64,000 nt of DNA from Microbacterium sp. SORGH_AS_0888 (GCF_030818905.1 NZ_JAUTAZ010000001.1:2976001-3040000), one strand, 5' to 3'. Shown: positions 53,861-63,377, counted from the first letter of the stretch. Program-made: numbers and translations. Notes: generated from the letters alone by a model not told the origin.

Positions 53861-55518
53861 CGTGCAACCTCCAGGGCGACGACACGATCGGCGATCGTCC
53901 GCGCCGTGAGGCGATGCGAGATCAGCAGCACGCCGGCGCCGTCGTCGGCCTCGGCCCGCAGCATCCGCCACAGCTCGCTCTCGGTCGCCGCATCGAGCGC
54001 GCTCGAGGGCTCGTCGAGCACGAGCACTCGAGCGTCGCTCGAACGCCGTCGGTAGAGCGCGCGTGCCACCGCGACGCGCTGGGCCTGCCCGCCGGAGAGG
54101 CCCGCTCCCGCCGCCCCCAGCTCGAGCCCGGGCGGCACGTCGACGAGTGCGTCCGCCAGGCATCGAGCCACGAGAGCGGCATCGGGGGCGGAGTCGCCGA
54201 GCGTGATGTTGTCCGTGACCGTGCCCGAGATCAGGCCAGGGCGCTGTCCGGCCCAAGCGAGCGCGTCCCGTGCGTCCGCGACGGGGTGCCCGTCCACGAG
54301 AATCGTGCCCTCGGCATCCGCGAAGCCGAGCAGCGCCGCGATCACGCTCGACTTCCCGGCCCCGCTCGGTCCGGCCAGGAGCACGATCTCACGCGCATCC
54401 ACGCGCAGGTCGATCGGACCGATCAGGTGCTCGCCGCGTCGGATCGTCAGACCCCGCGCGGCGATCAGCTCTCGTGTCGTTCGCGCGTCGGGGGTGCTCG
54501 CACCCCCGGGAGCAGGACGGAGAGCGCGGGCGGCGTCGAGCGTCTCGAAGATCTCGCCGGTGGCGGCGACGCCCTCGGCTGCCGCGTGGAACTGCACTCC
54601 GACCTGGCGCAGCGGGAGATACGCTTCCGGTGCGAGCAACAGCACGAACAGTCCCACCAGCAGCGGCATCTCGCCCGCCAGAAGCCGGAACCCGATCGTG
54701 ACCGCGATGATCGCCACTGAGATCGAGGCCAGGAACTCCAGCGCGAAACCGGAGAGGAAGGACACACGCAAGACGGCCATCGTCTCGCGCTTGTAGTCGG
54801 CGGTGACCCGCTCCATCGTCGCCGCTGCGCGGTGCTGGCGGCCGAAGATCTTGAGGGTCGACAGCCCCGCGACGGTGTCCGCGAAGCGGGTTGCCAGCAC
54901 TCGCAGCGTGCTGTACTGCTTGTTCTGCACGGCTCGGGTGGCGAGTCCGATCAGCACCATGAAGATGGGGATGAGCGGCATCGTGACGATCACCGTCAGT
55001 CCTGAGAGCGGATCCGCCACGAGGATCGCGAGGATGAGGATCGGCATCGTGATGGTTGTGGCGACGAGCTGCGGCAGGTACCGGCCGAAGTAGGCGTCGA
55101 GCGCCTCGAGTCCGTGACCCGCTGTCACGGCCAGGGCGGCGCTGTTTCGGCGCGCCAGCCAGCCCGGTCCGAGCTTCTCGACGGCGCGTACGAGCCGGTC
55201 GCGCAGCTGCAGGGAGGACCGCGCTGCTCCGGTTGCGGACGTGCGCTCCGAGGCGGCGATCAGCAGTGCGCGCACGACGGTGAAAGCGATTCCGCCGAGG
55301 ATCCAGGGGACCAGTTCCGCGAGGGGCTCGCCCTCGATGACTCCGACGAGCGCTCGGCTCAGCGCGTAGGAGAAGCCGATGATGACGCCGGTCTGGGCCA
55401 GCACGATCGCGCCCGTGATCCCGAGGAACCCGCGGGCGGCGGTCGCGTAGCGGAGCAGGCGAGGGTCGACGGGGCGGCTACGGGGGCGCGTGGGCGCCGC
55501 CGCGGTGTCGATCGTCAC
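53857..55518 (-). CDS. cydD: Thiol reductant ABC exporter subunit CydD
   Basis: 553 residues from GTG 55516-55518: membrane domain with LGPGWLARRNSAALAV and GRYLPQLVATT, then an ATPase domain with AGPSGAGKSS (about residue 380), signature GLSGGQAQRVAVARALY and Walker B VLVLDEPSSALD. It pairs with CydC. A CAGGAT hexamer lies 6 nt upstream of the GTG, so an internal leaderless start is possible in addition to read-through from cydB, 51 bp upstream. Confidence 0.93.
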   Translation of the reverse strand: MTIDTAAAPTRPRSRPVDPRLLRYATAARGFLGITGAIVLAQTGVIIGFSYALSRALVGVIEGEPLAELVPWILGGIAFTVVRALLIAASERTSATGAARSSLQLRDRLVRAVEKLGPGWLARRNSAALAVTAGHGLEALDAYFGRYLPQLVATTITMPILILAILVADPLSGLTVIVTMPLIPIFMVLIGLATRAVQNKQYSTLRVLATRFADTVAGLSTLKIFGRQHRAAATMERVTADYKRETMAVLRVSFLSGFALEFLASISVAIIAVTIGFRLLAGEMPLLVGLFVLLLAPEAYLPLRQVGVQFHAAAEGVAATGEIFETLDAARALRPAPGGASTPDARTTRELIAARGLTIRRGEHLIGPIDLRVDAREIVLLAGPSGAGKSSVIAALLGFADAEGTILVDGHPVADARDALAWAGQRPGLISGTVTDNITLGDSAPDAALVARCLADALVDVPPGLELGAAGAGLSGGQAQRVAVARALYRRRSSDARVLVLDEPSSALDAATESELWRMLRAEADDGAGVLLISHRLTARTIADRVVALEVAR

Positions 55519-55569
55519 TCTTCGATCCTGTCATGCGGATGCCCGACGTCCCCCCGCGCCGGGCATCGG

Positions 55570-56601
55570 TCAGTGCGCCTGCGCGGCGGCCTGCTCGATC
55601 CTCGACCGCGACACGCGCTTGCGGAAGATCCAGTACGTCCAGCCCTGGTAGAGCAGCACGAGCGGCAGGAAGATGAGCGCCGCCCACGACATGATCGTCA
55701 GGGTGTAGTCGGTGCTGGAGGCGTTCTCGATCGTGAGGCTGAAGGCCGGGTCGGTCGTGGAGGGCATCACGTTCGGGAAGAGCGCCAGCCACAGCGTCAG
55801 CACCGCGAACACCACCGTGCCCGCGCCGAAGCCGAACGCCCAGCCCTCGCGGCCGGCGAGGTTCGCGACGACCGATCCGATCAGCAGGACCGCGGCGAGC
55901 GCTGCGCACGCGATCACGAGCGCCAGCGCCGGGGCGCTGCCGGATGCGGCGTTCACGACCGTCCAGATGAGGAACGCCGCCGCGACGACCACCGTGAGGA
56001 TGCCCGAGCGCGTCGCGAGCCGACGGGCGTCCTGGCGCACCTGGCCATCGGTCTTCAGCGCGACGAAGTACACGCCGTGCGTGAAGAACAGCAGCAGCGT
56101 CGTGAGCCCGCCGAGCAGCCCGTAGGGGTTGAGCAGGGTCAGCAGCGATCCGGTGAACTCGTGGTTCGCGTCGATCGGAACCCCGTGCACGATGTTCGCG
56201 ACGGCGACGCCCCAGAGGAAGGCCGGCAGCGCCGAGCCGACCACGATCAGGGTGTCGAAGCCCTTCTTCCACCGCAGCGAGTCGCGCTGGTGGCGGTACT
56301 CGAATGAGACGCCGCGGGCGATGAGAGCCAGCAGGATCAGCAGCAGCGCGAGGTAGAAGCCGCTGAACAGCGTGGCGTACCACTCCGGGAACGCGGCGAA
56401 CAGGCAGGCGCCCGCGACGATGACCCACGTCTCGTTGAGGTCCCAGACCGGGCCGATCGTGTTGATGATCTGGCGGCGGGAGACGTCGTCCTTCCCGAGG
56501 AAGGGCAGCGACATGCCGACGCCGAAGTCGAAGCCGTCGAGGACGAAGTAGCCGACGAACAGCACCCCGACGATGAAGAACCAGAGGTATGCGAGATCCA
56601 T
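55570..56601 (-). CDS. cydB: Cytochrome bd ubiquinol/menaquinol oxidase subunit II
   Basis: 343 residues with about eight helices. The start MDLAYLWFFIVGVLFVGYFV and DGFDFGVGMSLPFLGKDD, and GPVWDLNETWVIVAGACLFAAFP are strongly conserved in CydB. Together with CydA it reduces oxygen to water with quinol electrons at high affinity and without proton pumping. It starts 9 bp after cydA. Length is normal for the Gram-positive type. Confidence 0.96.
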   Translation of the reverse strand: MDLAYLWFFIVGVLFVGYFVLDGFDFGVGMSLPFLGKDDVSRRQIINTIGPVWDLNETWVIVAGACLFAAFPEWYATLFSGFYLALLLILLALIARGVSFEYRHQRDSLRWKKGFDTLIVVGSALPAFLWGVAVANIVHGVPIDANHEFTGSLLTLLNPYGLLGGLTTLLLFFTHGVYFVALKTDGQVRQDARRLATRSGILTVVVAAAFLIWTVVNAASGSAPALALVIACAALAAVLLIGSVVANLAGREGWAFGFGAGTVVFAVLTLWLALFPNVMPSTTDPAFSLTIENASSTDYTLTIMSWAALIFLPLVLLYQGWTYWIFRKRVSRSRIEQAAAQAH

Positions 56602-56610
56602 GAGGGGCTC

Positions 56611-58053
56611 CTAGTACACCGTGGTGGGCACGTTCGCGGCATCCTCGGACGCCGTCTCGGGGTCGGGGAGGGGCTCGGGGCCCTTCTTGGCGGTCTTCAG
56701 GATCAGGCCGAACTCGACGACCGCGAGCACGGCGTAGATCGCGGTGAACGCGATGAGCGAGATCAGCACGTTCCAGCCGGGGACCGACGGCGAGACGCCG
56801 TCCTCGGTGAGCATCAGCCCGAACACGATCCATGGCTGACGGCCCATCTCGGTGAACACCCAGCCGACCAGGCTCCCGAGCAGCGGCAGCGGCGCCGACC
56901 AGATCGCGATCCGCCACGCCCACTGCGGCACCGCGCGCTTCGCGTTCTTGCGCGTCAGCCACAGGCCGACGACCGAGACGAGGGCGGCGAGACCGCCGAA
57001 GCCCATCATCCAGCGGAACGACCAGTACGTGACCCAGATCGTGGGTGCGAAGTTGTCTCCGCGGGCGGCGAGCTGCTGGGCGAGCTCCGGCCACCTTTGC
57101 GCGTACAGCGCGTTCAGGTCGTTGATGCCCTCGACCGTGCCGTCGAGACTGTGCGTCGACAGGAACGAGAGCAGGTACGGCACACGCAGCGACCAGATCT
57201 CGCTGGAGCCGTCCGGCGTCCCGAGCGAGAAGATCGAGAAGGATGCGTTGGCCCCGGTGGCCGTGTTGTAGAGCGCCTCCGCAGCGGCCATCTTCATCGG
57301 CTGGGTCTCGACCATCGCGAGGCCCAGCTGGTCGCCCGCGAGGGCGACGCCGGCGAACGCGATCAGCATGGTCCACATCCCGAACCGCAGTGCGGAGCGC
57401 ATCATGTCGAGGTGCTGGTGGCGCGCGAGGTGCCAGGCCGCGACGGCGATCACGACGGCGGCGGCGAACATGAGCGAGGCGAACATCGTGTGCGGGAACG
57501 TCGCCAGCGCCACCTTGTTGGTCAGCACGGCCCAGAAGTCCGTCAGCTCGGCTCGGTGACCGTCCTCGGCCATCGTGTAGCCGACCGGGTTCTGCATGAA
57601 CGCGTTGGCGGCGAGGATGAAGTAGGCGGACAGGGTGGCACCGATCCACGCCATCCAGATCGTCGCCAGGTGCACGCGCTTCGACAGTCGGTCCCACCCG
57701 AAGATCCACAGTCCGATGAACGTCGCCTCGAAGAAGAACGCCAGAAGACCCTCGAACGCGAGCGGTGCGCCGAAGATGTCGCCGACGAACCGCGAGTAGG
57801 CGGACCAGTTCATGCCGAACTGGAACTCCTGCACGATGCCGGTCACGACGCCCATGGCGAAGTTGATGAGGAAGATCTTGCCGAACAGCCTCGTCAGCTG
57901 CAGCCACGTCGTGTTCCCCGTGCGCACCCAGGCGCTCTGGAAGATCGCGACCACGAGCCCCATCCCGAGGGTGAGCGGAACGAAGAGGAAGTGGTACAAC
58001 GTCGTGAGGCCGAACTGCCACCGCGCAAGGATGAGCGGATCGAGGAGGTCCAT
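56611..58053 (-). CDS. cydA: Cytochrome bd oxidase subunit I
   Basis: 480 residues, about nine helices. The haem-ligand histidine lies in LTTLYHFLFVPLTLG (about residue 20), GMNWSAYSRFVGDIFGAPLA and the GRQPW motif (MGRQPWIV) confirm the family. The periplasmic Q-loop is of the short type found in Gram-positives. ATG 58053 follows GGAGAAGG 8 nt upstream; a start 9 codons earlier is possible. It is first in cydABDC and divergent from moaA across a palindrome-bearing promoter region. Confidence 0.96.
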   Translation of the reverse strand: MDLLDPLILARWQFGLTTLYHFLFVPLTLGMGLVVAIFQSAWVRTGNTTWLQLTRLFGKIFLINFAMGVVTGIVQEFQFGMNWSAYSRFVGDIFGAPLAFEGLLAFFFEATFIGLWIFGWDRLSKRVHLATIWMAWIGATLSAYFILAANAFMQNPVGYTMAEDGHRAELTDFWAVLTNKVALATFPHTMFASLMFAAAVVIAVAAWHLARHQHLDMMRSALRFGMWTMLIAFAGVALAGDQLGLAMVETQPMKMAAAEALYNTATGANASFSIFSLGTPDGSSEIWSLRVPYLLSFLSTHSLDGTVEGINDLNALYAQRWPELAQQLAARGDNFAPTIWVTYWSFRWMMGFGGLAALVSVVGLWLTRKNAKRAVPQWAWRIAIWSAPLPLLGSLVGWVFTEMGRQPWIVFGLMLTEDGVSPSVPGWNVLISLIAFTAIYAVLAVVEFGLILKTAKKGPEPLPDPETASEDAANVPTTVY

Positions 58054-58177
58054 AGCCGTGCCCTTCTCCGCATCGGCCACGCTGCACCGACCCCACGGAC
58101 GGGACGGCCCGACACGGTTCCTTCAGATTGTCTCAACGTTTGTTCGGCGTTCCGTCGGACCGGCGCCGTGAATAATC

Positions 58178-58203
58178 GAGATGTCTCGGAGCCGAGACAT
58201 CTC
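58178..58203. promoter_or_regulatory. 26-bp palindrome in the cydA-moaA intergenic region
   Basis: Arms GAGATGTCTCGG (58178-58189) and CCGAGACATCTC (58192-58203) are perfectly complementary with a 2-bp centre. The right arm ends 8 bp before the TAGTCT -10 (58212-58217), so the site covers the -35 position of the moaA promoter. It could be a dimeric operator for moaA-fdhD, cydABDC or both. I do not match it to a known regulon. Confidence 0.7.
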
Positions 58204-58223
58204 CGACGCCGTAGTCTCGAAAG

Positions 58224-58253
58224 ATGCGGTTCGGCACGGGTGCGACGCGATGA
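58224..58253 (+). CDS. Possible leaderless 9-codon upstream ORF coupled to moaA
   Basis: ATG at 58224 lies 6 nt after TAGTCT. It encodes MRFGTGATR and its TGA (58251-58253) overlaps the moaA ATG (58250) as ATGA. No Shine-Dalgarno precedes the moaA ATG, so a ribosome loaded at the leaderless ATG could re-initiate there. Small and unproven. Confidence 0.45.
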   Translation: MRFGTGATR

Positions 58254-59320
58254 GCGCGGTGAACGTCGGAATGCCGCGCGCCCGCCTTCCGGAGATCGAT
58301 CCGTCCGCGTACGAGGCGGCGCCCGGGGCGCCGCTCGTCGACACCTTCGGCCGCGTGCACCGCGATCTGCGCATCTCGCTCACCGACCGCTGCTCGCTGC
58401 GGTGCACCTACTGCATGCCCGAGCAGGGCAACGAGTGGCTCGCGCGCGAGAGCATCCTCACGGTCGACGAGATCGAGCGCGTCGCGCGGATCGCCGCCGC
58501 GGCGGGCGTGACCACGTTCCGGCTCACCGGCGGCGAGCCGCTGCTGCGCCGCGACGTCGTCGACGTCGTGGCCCGGCTCGCGGCGGTCCGAGGCCCCGAC
58601 GGGCCGGTGCAGATCGCGATGACGACCAACGGCATCCGGCTCCCCGAGCTGCTGCCGGACCTCGTCGCGGCGGGGCTTTCCCGGGTCAACGTCTCGATCG
58701 ACACGATCCGCCGCGACCGGTTCGCCGCGCTCACGCGCCGCGATCGCCTGCCCGAGGTCCTCGAGGGCATCGCGGCGGCCGCGGCCTCCGATCTGCGCCC
58801 GCTCAAGCTCAACGCCGTCGCGATGCGGGGCGTGAACGACGACGAGCTCGTCGAGCTCGTCGAGTTCGCCGTCTCGCAGGGGGCCCAGTTGCGCTTCATC
58901 GAGCAGATGCCCCTCGATGCCGGCCACACGTGGGATCGCGCGCAGATGGTGACGCGCGAGGAGATCCTCGGCGCGCTCTCGGCCCGGTGGGAGCTGACGC
59001 CGGTCCCGGGCCGTGGCGGCGCGCCCGCCGAACGTTGGCGACTCGACGGCGGCCCCGACACGGTCGGGGTCATCGCCTCCGTCACCGCCCCCTTCTGCGG
59101 CGACTGCGACAGACTGCGGCTGACCGCCGACGGCCAGCTGCGCAACTGCCTGTTCTCGACGACCGAGTTCGACCTCGTGCCGCTGCTGCGGGGCGGCGCG
59201 GGCGACGACGACCTCGACGGGATGCTGCGCGCCTGCATCCTGCGCAAGCTCCCGGGACATGCGATCGACGACCCGGGGTTCCTGCAGCCGGCACGCGGCA
59301 TGAATGCGATCGGAGGCTGA
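58250..59320 (+). CDS. moaA: GTP 3',8-cyclase MoaA (radical SAM)
   Basis: 356 residues. The radical-SAM cluster motif is CSLRCTYC (about residues 50-57), followed by [11 protein letters not shown] (about 96-106). The C-terminal second cluster has [19 protein letters not shown] (key cysteines at F-C-GD-C and N-C, about 282-300), and the chain ends in the required Gly-Gly. It makes the first pterin intermediate from GTP, with MoaC acting next. It is separated from the other moa genes by 14 kb and is followed by fdhD after 1 bp. A later ATG at 58271 is possible. Confidence 0.95.
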   Translation: MSAVNVGMPRARLPEIDPSAYEAAPGAPLVDTFGRVHRDLRISLTDRCSLRCTYCMPEQGNEWLARESILTVDEIERVARIAAAAGVTTFRLTGGEPLLRRDVVDVVARLAAVRGPDGPVQIAMTTNGIRLPELLPDLVAAGLSRVNVSIDTIRRDRFAALTRRDRLPEVLEGIAAAAASDLRPLKLNAVAMRGVNDDELVELVEFAVSQGAQLRFIEQMPLDAGHTWDRAQMVTREEILGALSARWELTPVPGRGGAPAERWRLDGGPDTVGVIASVTAPFCGDCDRLRLTADGQLRNCLFSTTEFDLVPLLRGGAGDDDLDGMLRACILRKLPGHAIDDPGFLQPARGMNAIGG

Positions 59321-59321
59321 C

Positions 59322-60161
59322 ATGGGGCGCATCACCGCTCGACGTCCTGTTGTGCGGATAACCCTCGGGGAGCAGCCTCGGCGTCGCGGCGACGTGCTCG
59401 CTGTCGAGGAGCCGCTGGAGATCCGTGTCGCGGGCGAGCCCCTGGCCGTCACCATGCGCACTCCCGGCGCGGATGTCGAGCTCGCAGCCGGATTCCTCGT
59501 CTCGGAGGGCGTCGTCGCCGACGGCGCCCAGTTCCTCGGGGCGATCCACTGCGGCGGTCCCGGAACCGGCGGCGCCGAGAACACGTACAACGTGCTCGAT
59601 GTGACCCTCGCTCCCGGCGTGCGGCTGCCCGAGTCGGCGCTGTCGCGCAACTTCTACACGACGAGCTCCTGCGGCGTCTGCGGCAAGGCCTCGATCGACG
59701 CGGTCGAGACGGTGTCCGCGTACGACGTCGCCGCCGACGAGACGACGGTGGCGGCGGCATCCCTCGCGCGCTTGCCCGAGCTGCTCCGGGCGGGGCAGGC
59801 CGTGTTCGAGAAGACGGGCGGGCTGCACGCGGCCGCGCTCTTCGACGCCACCACGGGCGAGATGCTCGTGCTGCGCGAGGACGTCGGCCGGCACAACGCC
59901 GTCGACAAGGTCGTCGGCTGGGCCGTGCTGAACGACCGACTCCCGTTGGGCGGGACCGTGCTGCAGGTGTCGGGGCGCGCGAGCTTCGAGCTCGTGCAGA
60001 AGGCCGTCATGGCCGGCATCCCCATCCTGTCGGCGGTGTCGGCGCCCTCCTCGCTCGCGGTCGAGCTCGCCGCCGCCAGTGGGCTGACGCTCGCCGGCTT
60101 CGTGCGCGGGCAGTCGATGAACGTCTACGCGGGCGCAGAGCGGATCACGGTCGAGCCATGA
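59322..60161 (+). CDS. fdhD: Formate dehydrogenase accessory sulfurtransferase FdhD
   Basis: 279 residues. The sulfur-carrying loop [13 protein letters not shown] (about residues 115-127) has the CxxC pair, [15 protein letters not shown] (about 187-201) and [12 protein letters not shown] (about 216-227) bind the cofactor. FdhD passes sulfur from a cysteine desulfurase to the molybdenum of formate-dehydrogenase-type enzymes. CGGAGG lies 6 nt before ATG 59322, inside the end of moaA. The natural client is the FdhF/YdeP-like protein at 29279. The last 37 bp overlap an antisense gene. Confidence 0.95.
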   Translation: MGRITARRPVVRITLGEQPRRRGDVLAVEEPLEIRVAGEPLAVTMRTPGADVELAAGFLVSEGVVADGAQFLGAIHCGGPGTGGAENTYNVLDVTLAPGVRLPESALSRNFYTTSSCGVCGKASIDAVETVSAYDVAADETTVAAASLARLPELLRAGQAVFEKTGGLHAAALFDATTGEMLVLREDVGRHNAVDKVVGWAVLNDRLPLGGTVLQVSGRASFELVQKAVMAGIPILSAVSAPSSLAVELAAASGLTLAGFVRGQSMNVYAGAERITVEP

Positions 60162-60406
60162 TCGAGCGCACGGTCTGATCGACCCATGGTCTGCTCCGAG
60201 ACAAGGATCTCGTAGGCGTTCACCGTCCTCCGGCGCCGCCGGTCGTGTCCCTGGCGCCGCCCGGGTCTGCAGTCGAGGATCGCGAGCGCCGTCGTGACCA
60301 GCGCCTCCCGGTCGCTCTGCGTCTCCTGTCCCCGTCGGGAGTCGGTGATCGCGATCTCCACGCCCGGTGCTCTGACGATCCGCGCGCGGCGGCGACCCCC
60401 CGTCAT
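60125..60406 (-). CDS. Possible small basic protein, unknown, antisense overlap with fdhD
   Basis: 93 codons from ATG 60404-60406. The reading has GC-rich third positions and a plausible hydrophobic/charged pattern ([33 protein letters not shown], then a [15 protein letters not shown] stretch), which favours real coding over chance. It begins 25 bp after the cysteine-rich HTH gene stop and would be its operon partner. There is no visible ribosome site, and the 3' end overlaps fdhD on the other strand by 37 bp. If it is not a gene, the 270-bp gap between fdhD and the regulator would be empty. Function unknown. Confidence 0.42.
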   Translation of the reverse strand: MTGGRRRARIVRAPGVEIAITDSRRGQETQSDREALVTTALAILDCRPGRRQGHDRRRRRTVNAYEILVSEQTMGRSDRALDHGSTVIRSAPA

Positions 60407-60431
60407 CCACAGCGCCCGTGGGCCCGTGCGC

Positions 60432-61025
60432 TCAGCCCGCGAGTCGCACCACGCACTGCGTGGGATCGCACGAAGGCGCCATGCCCGCGACCCGCAGCGG
60501 CCCACCGGCCTGCGCGAGCACGCCGTCCATGAGCCCGAGGTGCACGTGGCAGAGGACCCGTCGGTCGGCGTCCGTCGCGGTCCCGTGCGGGCACGGCGAC
60601 AGGTCGACCGTGAGCGCCGACTCGTCGACGAGGGGGTCGAATCCGGCGTCGCCGAGGTCGTCGGTGAGCGCGTCGAGCTGGTGGAGCGCCTCGGTGGGCA
60701 GGCCCGCGGCGTGCGCGCCGGGGAGGACGCGGCGCATGAGGTCGCCGCGTCGCGCCGCGTCGCGCGCCTTGCGCTGTGCGATGGGGCTCGCCTCGTCGGG
60801 GGACGCGGCGCTGTAGAGCACCCGGGGGCGTCCCCGAACCGTGCGCTTCTCGGTCTCGGCCACGACGTAGCCGCCGTCGATCAGACGCTGCATGTGCTCT
60901 CGAACGGTGTTGGCGTGCAGGCCCGTCGCCTCGCACAGCTCGGCGATCGAGCGCTGCGGACGCCCCTGCAGCAGATGCAGCAGTTGCACGCGGGAGTAGC
61001 TCGAGATCGCGCTGTAGGCGGCCAT
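60432..61025 (-). CDS. HTH regulator with four C-terminal cysteines (SufR-like, putative iron-sulfur sensor)
   Basis: 197 residues. The winged HTH is at the N-terminus (RSIAELCEATGLHANTVREHMQRL, key AELCEATGLHANTVREH, about 30-46), with wing RTVRGRPRVLY. The C-terminal part has SPCPHG, VLCHVHLGLMDG and SCDPTQCVV: cysteines spaced C-X13-C-X26-C-X4-C, similar in style to SufR (which is C-X12-C-X13-C-X14-C) and likely to ligate an Fe-S cluster. Its targets are unknown; cydABDC, moaA and fdhD nearby are oxygen- or cluster-linked candidates. The start is leaderless: GATAAT (61032-61037) 6 nt before ATG. Confidence 0.82.
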   Translation of the reverse strand: MAAYSAISSYSRVQLLHLLQGRPQRSIAELCEATGLHANTVREHMQRLIDGGYVVAETEKRTVRGRPRVLYSAASPDEASPIAQRKARDAARRGDLMRRVLPGAHAAGLPTEALHQLDALTDDLGDAGFDPLVDESALTVDLSPCPHGTATDADRRVLCHVHLGLMDGVLAQAGGPLRVAGMAPSCDPTQCVVRLAG

Positions 61026-61070
61026 GCCCCCATTATCCACGGCCCGGTCGGCGCGCGGCAGGGGAACGGG

Positions 61071-62381
61071 TCACGGCTTGCCGGCGACCATGAGCTCGCG
61101 CAGGCTGTCGTACACGGGACGTGAACGCAGCATCGTCGCCGTGAGCACGGCGGCCGCGGCCCCGACGATCATGGGCAGTGCCAGCATGCTCGCGCCCGTC
61201 ATCTCGATGATGACGACGATCCCGGTGACCGGCGCGCGCACGACCGCGGCGAACATCGTCGACATCCCCACGACGGCCATCGCGACCGAGAACCCGGTGC
61301 CGAGGCTCGGATCGAACGCGCGCGACACCTCCGCGATCGCGGTGCCGCCGAGGGCGCCGAGAGCCAGCAGCGGCGCGAACAGGCCGCCGGGGGTACGAGC
61401 CGCATACGAGAGCGGCCCCGCGACGAACCGTACGCCGAGGTACAGGAGCAGGACTGGCAGAGCCACGGCGTGACCGGCCAGCAGCAGCTGCGTCAGCGCG
61501 TCGCCGCCGCCCACCATCAGCGGGTCGACGAACAGGGCGCCGCCCACGAGCGCGCCGATGAGCGCGGCGCGGACGGTCACGGGCAGTCGGCGCAGGTGCG
61601 CCGCGGACGCGGTCGCCGCGACGACGAGGATGTTGTACCCGGCCCCCAGGACCCCCAGCACGACGCCGAGCGCGGCCATCAGCGGAAGCGTGTGCAGCGG
61701 CGCCTCCGGAACGATCGGCAGCCGGAACTCGAGCGCATCGCCGACCAGGAGGTGCGCCGCCGCCATCGCCCCGCCCACCGCCGCGAGCGTCGCCAGGGCG
61801 GTTCGCAGCGTGACGGCGCGGGTGATCTCCTCGAAGACGAACACGGCGCCCGCGATCGGGGCGCCGAACGCCACCGCCAGCCCCGCTCCGGCCAGGGCGC
61901 TCTGGGCCGTGCGCACATCGGTCACCGGCAGCCGGCCGCCGCGTGCGGCCGTCGCCCCGATGGCGGCCGCCATGTGCACCGTCGGGCCCTCCCGGCCGAG
62001 CACGAGTCCGCCGCCGATCGCGAGCAGTCCGCCGGCGAATCGAGCGGGCAGCACGCTGACCGGCGGCGCCTTGACCTGACCGCGCACGACCGCCGCGACA
62101 TCCTGGATGCCGCTGCCCGCGGCCCGCGGCGAGAGCCGCACGATCGCGGCGGCCAGCGCCGCGCACAGGGCGACCAGCAGGACGGGGACGAACACACCGC
62201 CGGGCAGCGTATGGGACCACTCCGCGATCCCGGACCGGACCGCATCCGCCCGCTCGAGCAGCCAGCGGAAGGCGCCGCCGACGAGGCCCGCGAGCACCCC
62301 GGCGACCGCGCAGACCACGACCAGCACGAGCAGCGAGCGCCGGGTTCCGCCGAACTCGTCGGGTTGCGGGGGCTCGACCAT
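61071..62381 (-). CDS. ClC-family chloride channel/transporter
   Basis: 436 residues. Selectivity motifs are GSGIQDV (about residues 92-98), GREGPTVHMAAAIG (about 134-147) and, in the C-terminal half, ARTPGGLFAPLLALGALGG (about 330-348). The gating Glu in GREGP is present. It would be a dimeric chloride/proton exchanger or channel. The start is uncertain: ATG 62381 is given; a GTG 3 nt upstream is placed 7 nt after TACGAT and could be a leaderless start; ATG 62393 would add 4 residues. Confidence 0.9.
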   Translation of the reverse strand: MVEPPQPDEFGGTRRSLLVLVVVCAVAGVLAGLVGGAFRWLLERADAVRSGIAEWSHTLPGGVFVPVLLVALCAALAAAIVRLSPRAAGSGIQDVAAVVRGQVKAPPVSVLPARFAGGLLAIGGGLVLGREGPTVHMAAAIGATAARGGRLPVTDVRTAQSALAGAGLAVAFGAPIAGAVFVFEEITRAVTLRTALATLAAVGGAMAAAHLLVGDALEFRLPIVPEAPLHTLPLMAALGVVLGVLGAGYNILVVAATASAAHLRRLPVTVRAALIGALVGGALFVDPLMVGGGDALTQLLLAGHAVALPVLLLYLGVRFVAGPLSYAARTPGGLFAPLLALGALGGTAIAEVSRAFDPSLGTGFSVAMAVVGMSTMFAAVVRAPVTGIVVIIEMTGASMLALPMIVGAAAAVLTATMLRSRPVYDSLRELMVAGKP

Positions 62382-62439
62382 CACCCGCCACATCGTAAGG
62401 GTCGCCGCGGGAAGCGTGCGCATGGTCGCGGCGAGTGTG

Positions 62440-62452
62440 CATGATGGGTCCC
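62440..62452 (+). promoter_or_regulatory. -10-like CATGAT before a leaderless ATG
   Basis: CATGAT (62440-62445) lies 7 nt before ATG 62453, with no ribosome site. Confidence 0.3.
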
Positions 62453-63373
62453 ATGACTCAGTCGCGCGTGGGAATCGTCTTCAACCCCAGCAAGATCGAG
62501 CGAGAGCCGCTCGAGAAGGCCTGGGCAGAGGTCGGCGGCGACGCCGACACCCACTGGTTCGAGACGACCCCGGAGGACCCGGGACAGGGCATGGCACGGG
62601 AAGCGGTCGACGCCGGCTGCGATCTGGTGATCGCGGCGGGCGGCGACGGAACCGTCCGGGCCGTCGCCGAGGTGCTCGCCGGCACGGGCGTCCACCTCGG
62701 GATCGTGCCCCAGGGCACCGGGAACCTGCTCGCCCGGAACCTCGGTGTGCCGCTCGGCAACGTCTCCGCGGCGCTGCGGCGGATCGCGGATGCCGAGGCG
62801 CGTGCGATCGACGTCGGCTGGGTCGAGACGGACACCGGCGACCGTCAGGCGTTCGTCGTCATGGTCGGCTTCGGCCTGGACGCCCAGATGCTGGCCGAGA
62901 CCGACGACGACCTCAAGTCCAAGGCCGGATGGCTCGCCTACGTGGAGGCCATGGGGCGCGCTCTGGCGGCCTCCGACGTGCTCGACGTGACGATCGCAAT
63001 CGACGACGGCGACCCCGTCGCGACGAGCGCGCACACCGTGCTTGTCGGCAACTGCGGCACCCTGCAGGGCGGGATCACGCTGCTGCCGGACGCCGTCCCC
63101 GACGACGGCGTGCTCGACACGCTCGTCGTGCGCAGCGACGGCGTGCTGCAGTGGATGGACACGCTGCGCTCGATGGTCTGGGAGAACGGCCTTCTCCGCC
63201 TGTTCGACAAGGACCGCAAGGCGGCCAGCACCCAGACGGTCGACCACGCGCAGGCGCGCCGGGTGCGCGTGGAGCTGCCCGAGCCGCGCGCGTTCGAGAT
63301 CGACGGCGAGGAGGTCGGCGAGGTCGGCGCGTTCACCGCGTCCATCGACGCCGGCGCGCTCGTGGTGCGCTGA
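62453..63373 (+). CDS. Diacylglycerol kinase-family lipid kinase
   Basis: 306 residues. The ATP site AAGGDGTVRAVAEVLAGTG (about residues 62-80, key GGDGT) and VPQGTGNLLARNLGVP (about 85-100) define the DAGK/YegS/BmrU catalytic domain. The substrate could be diacylglycerol, a ceramide or a polyprenol. A gene for a DUF1361 membrane protein follows 4 bp downstream, suggesting a shared transcript. ATG 62453 is preferred over an upstream in-frame ATG because of the -10 hexamer. Confidence 0.92.
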   Translation: MTQSRVGIVFNPSKIEREPLEKAWAEVGGDADTHWFETTPEDPGQGMAREAVDAGCDLVIAAGGDGTVRAVAEVLAGTGVHLGIVPQGTGNLLARNLGVPLGNVSAALRRIADAEARAIDVGWVETDTGDRQAFVVMVGFGLDAQMLAETDDDLKSKAGWLAYVEAMGRALAASDVLDVTIAIDDGDPVATSAHTVLVGNCGTLQGGITLLPDAVPDDGVLDTLVVRSDGVLQWMDTLRSMVWENGLLRLFDKDRKAASTQTVDHAQARRVRVELPEPRAFEIDGEEVGEVGAFTASIDAGALVVR

Positions 63374-63377
63374 CCGC

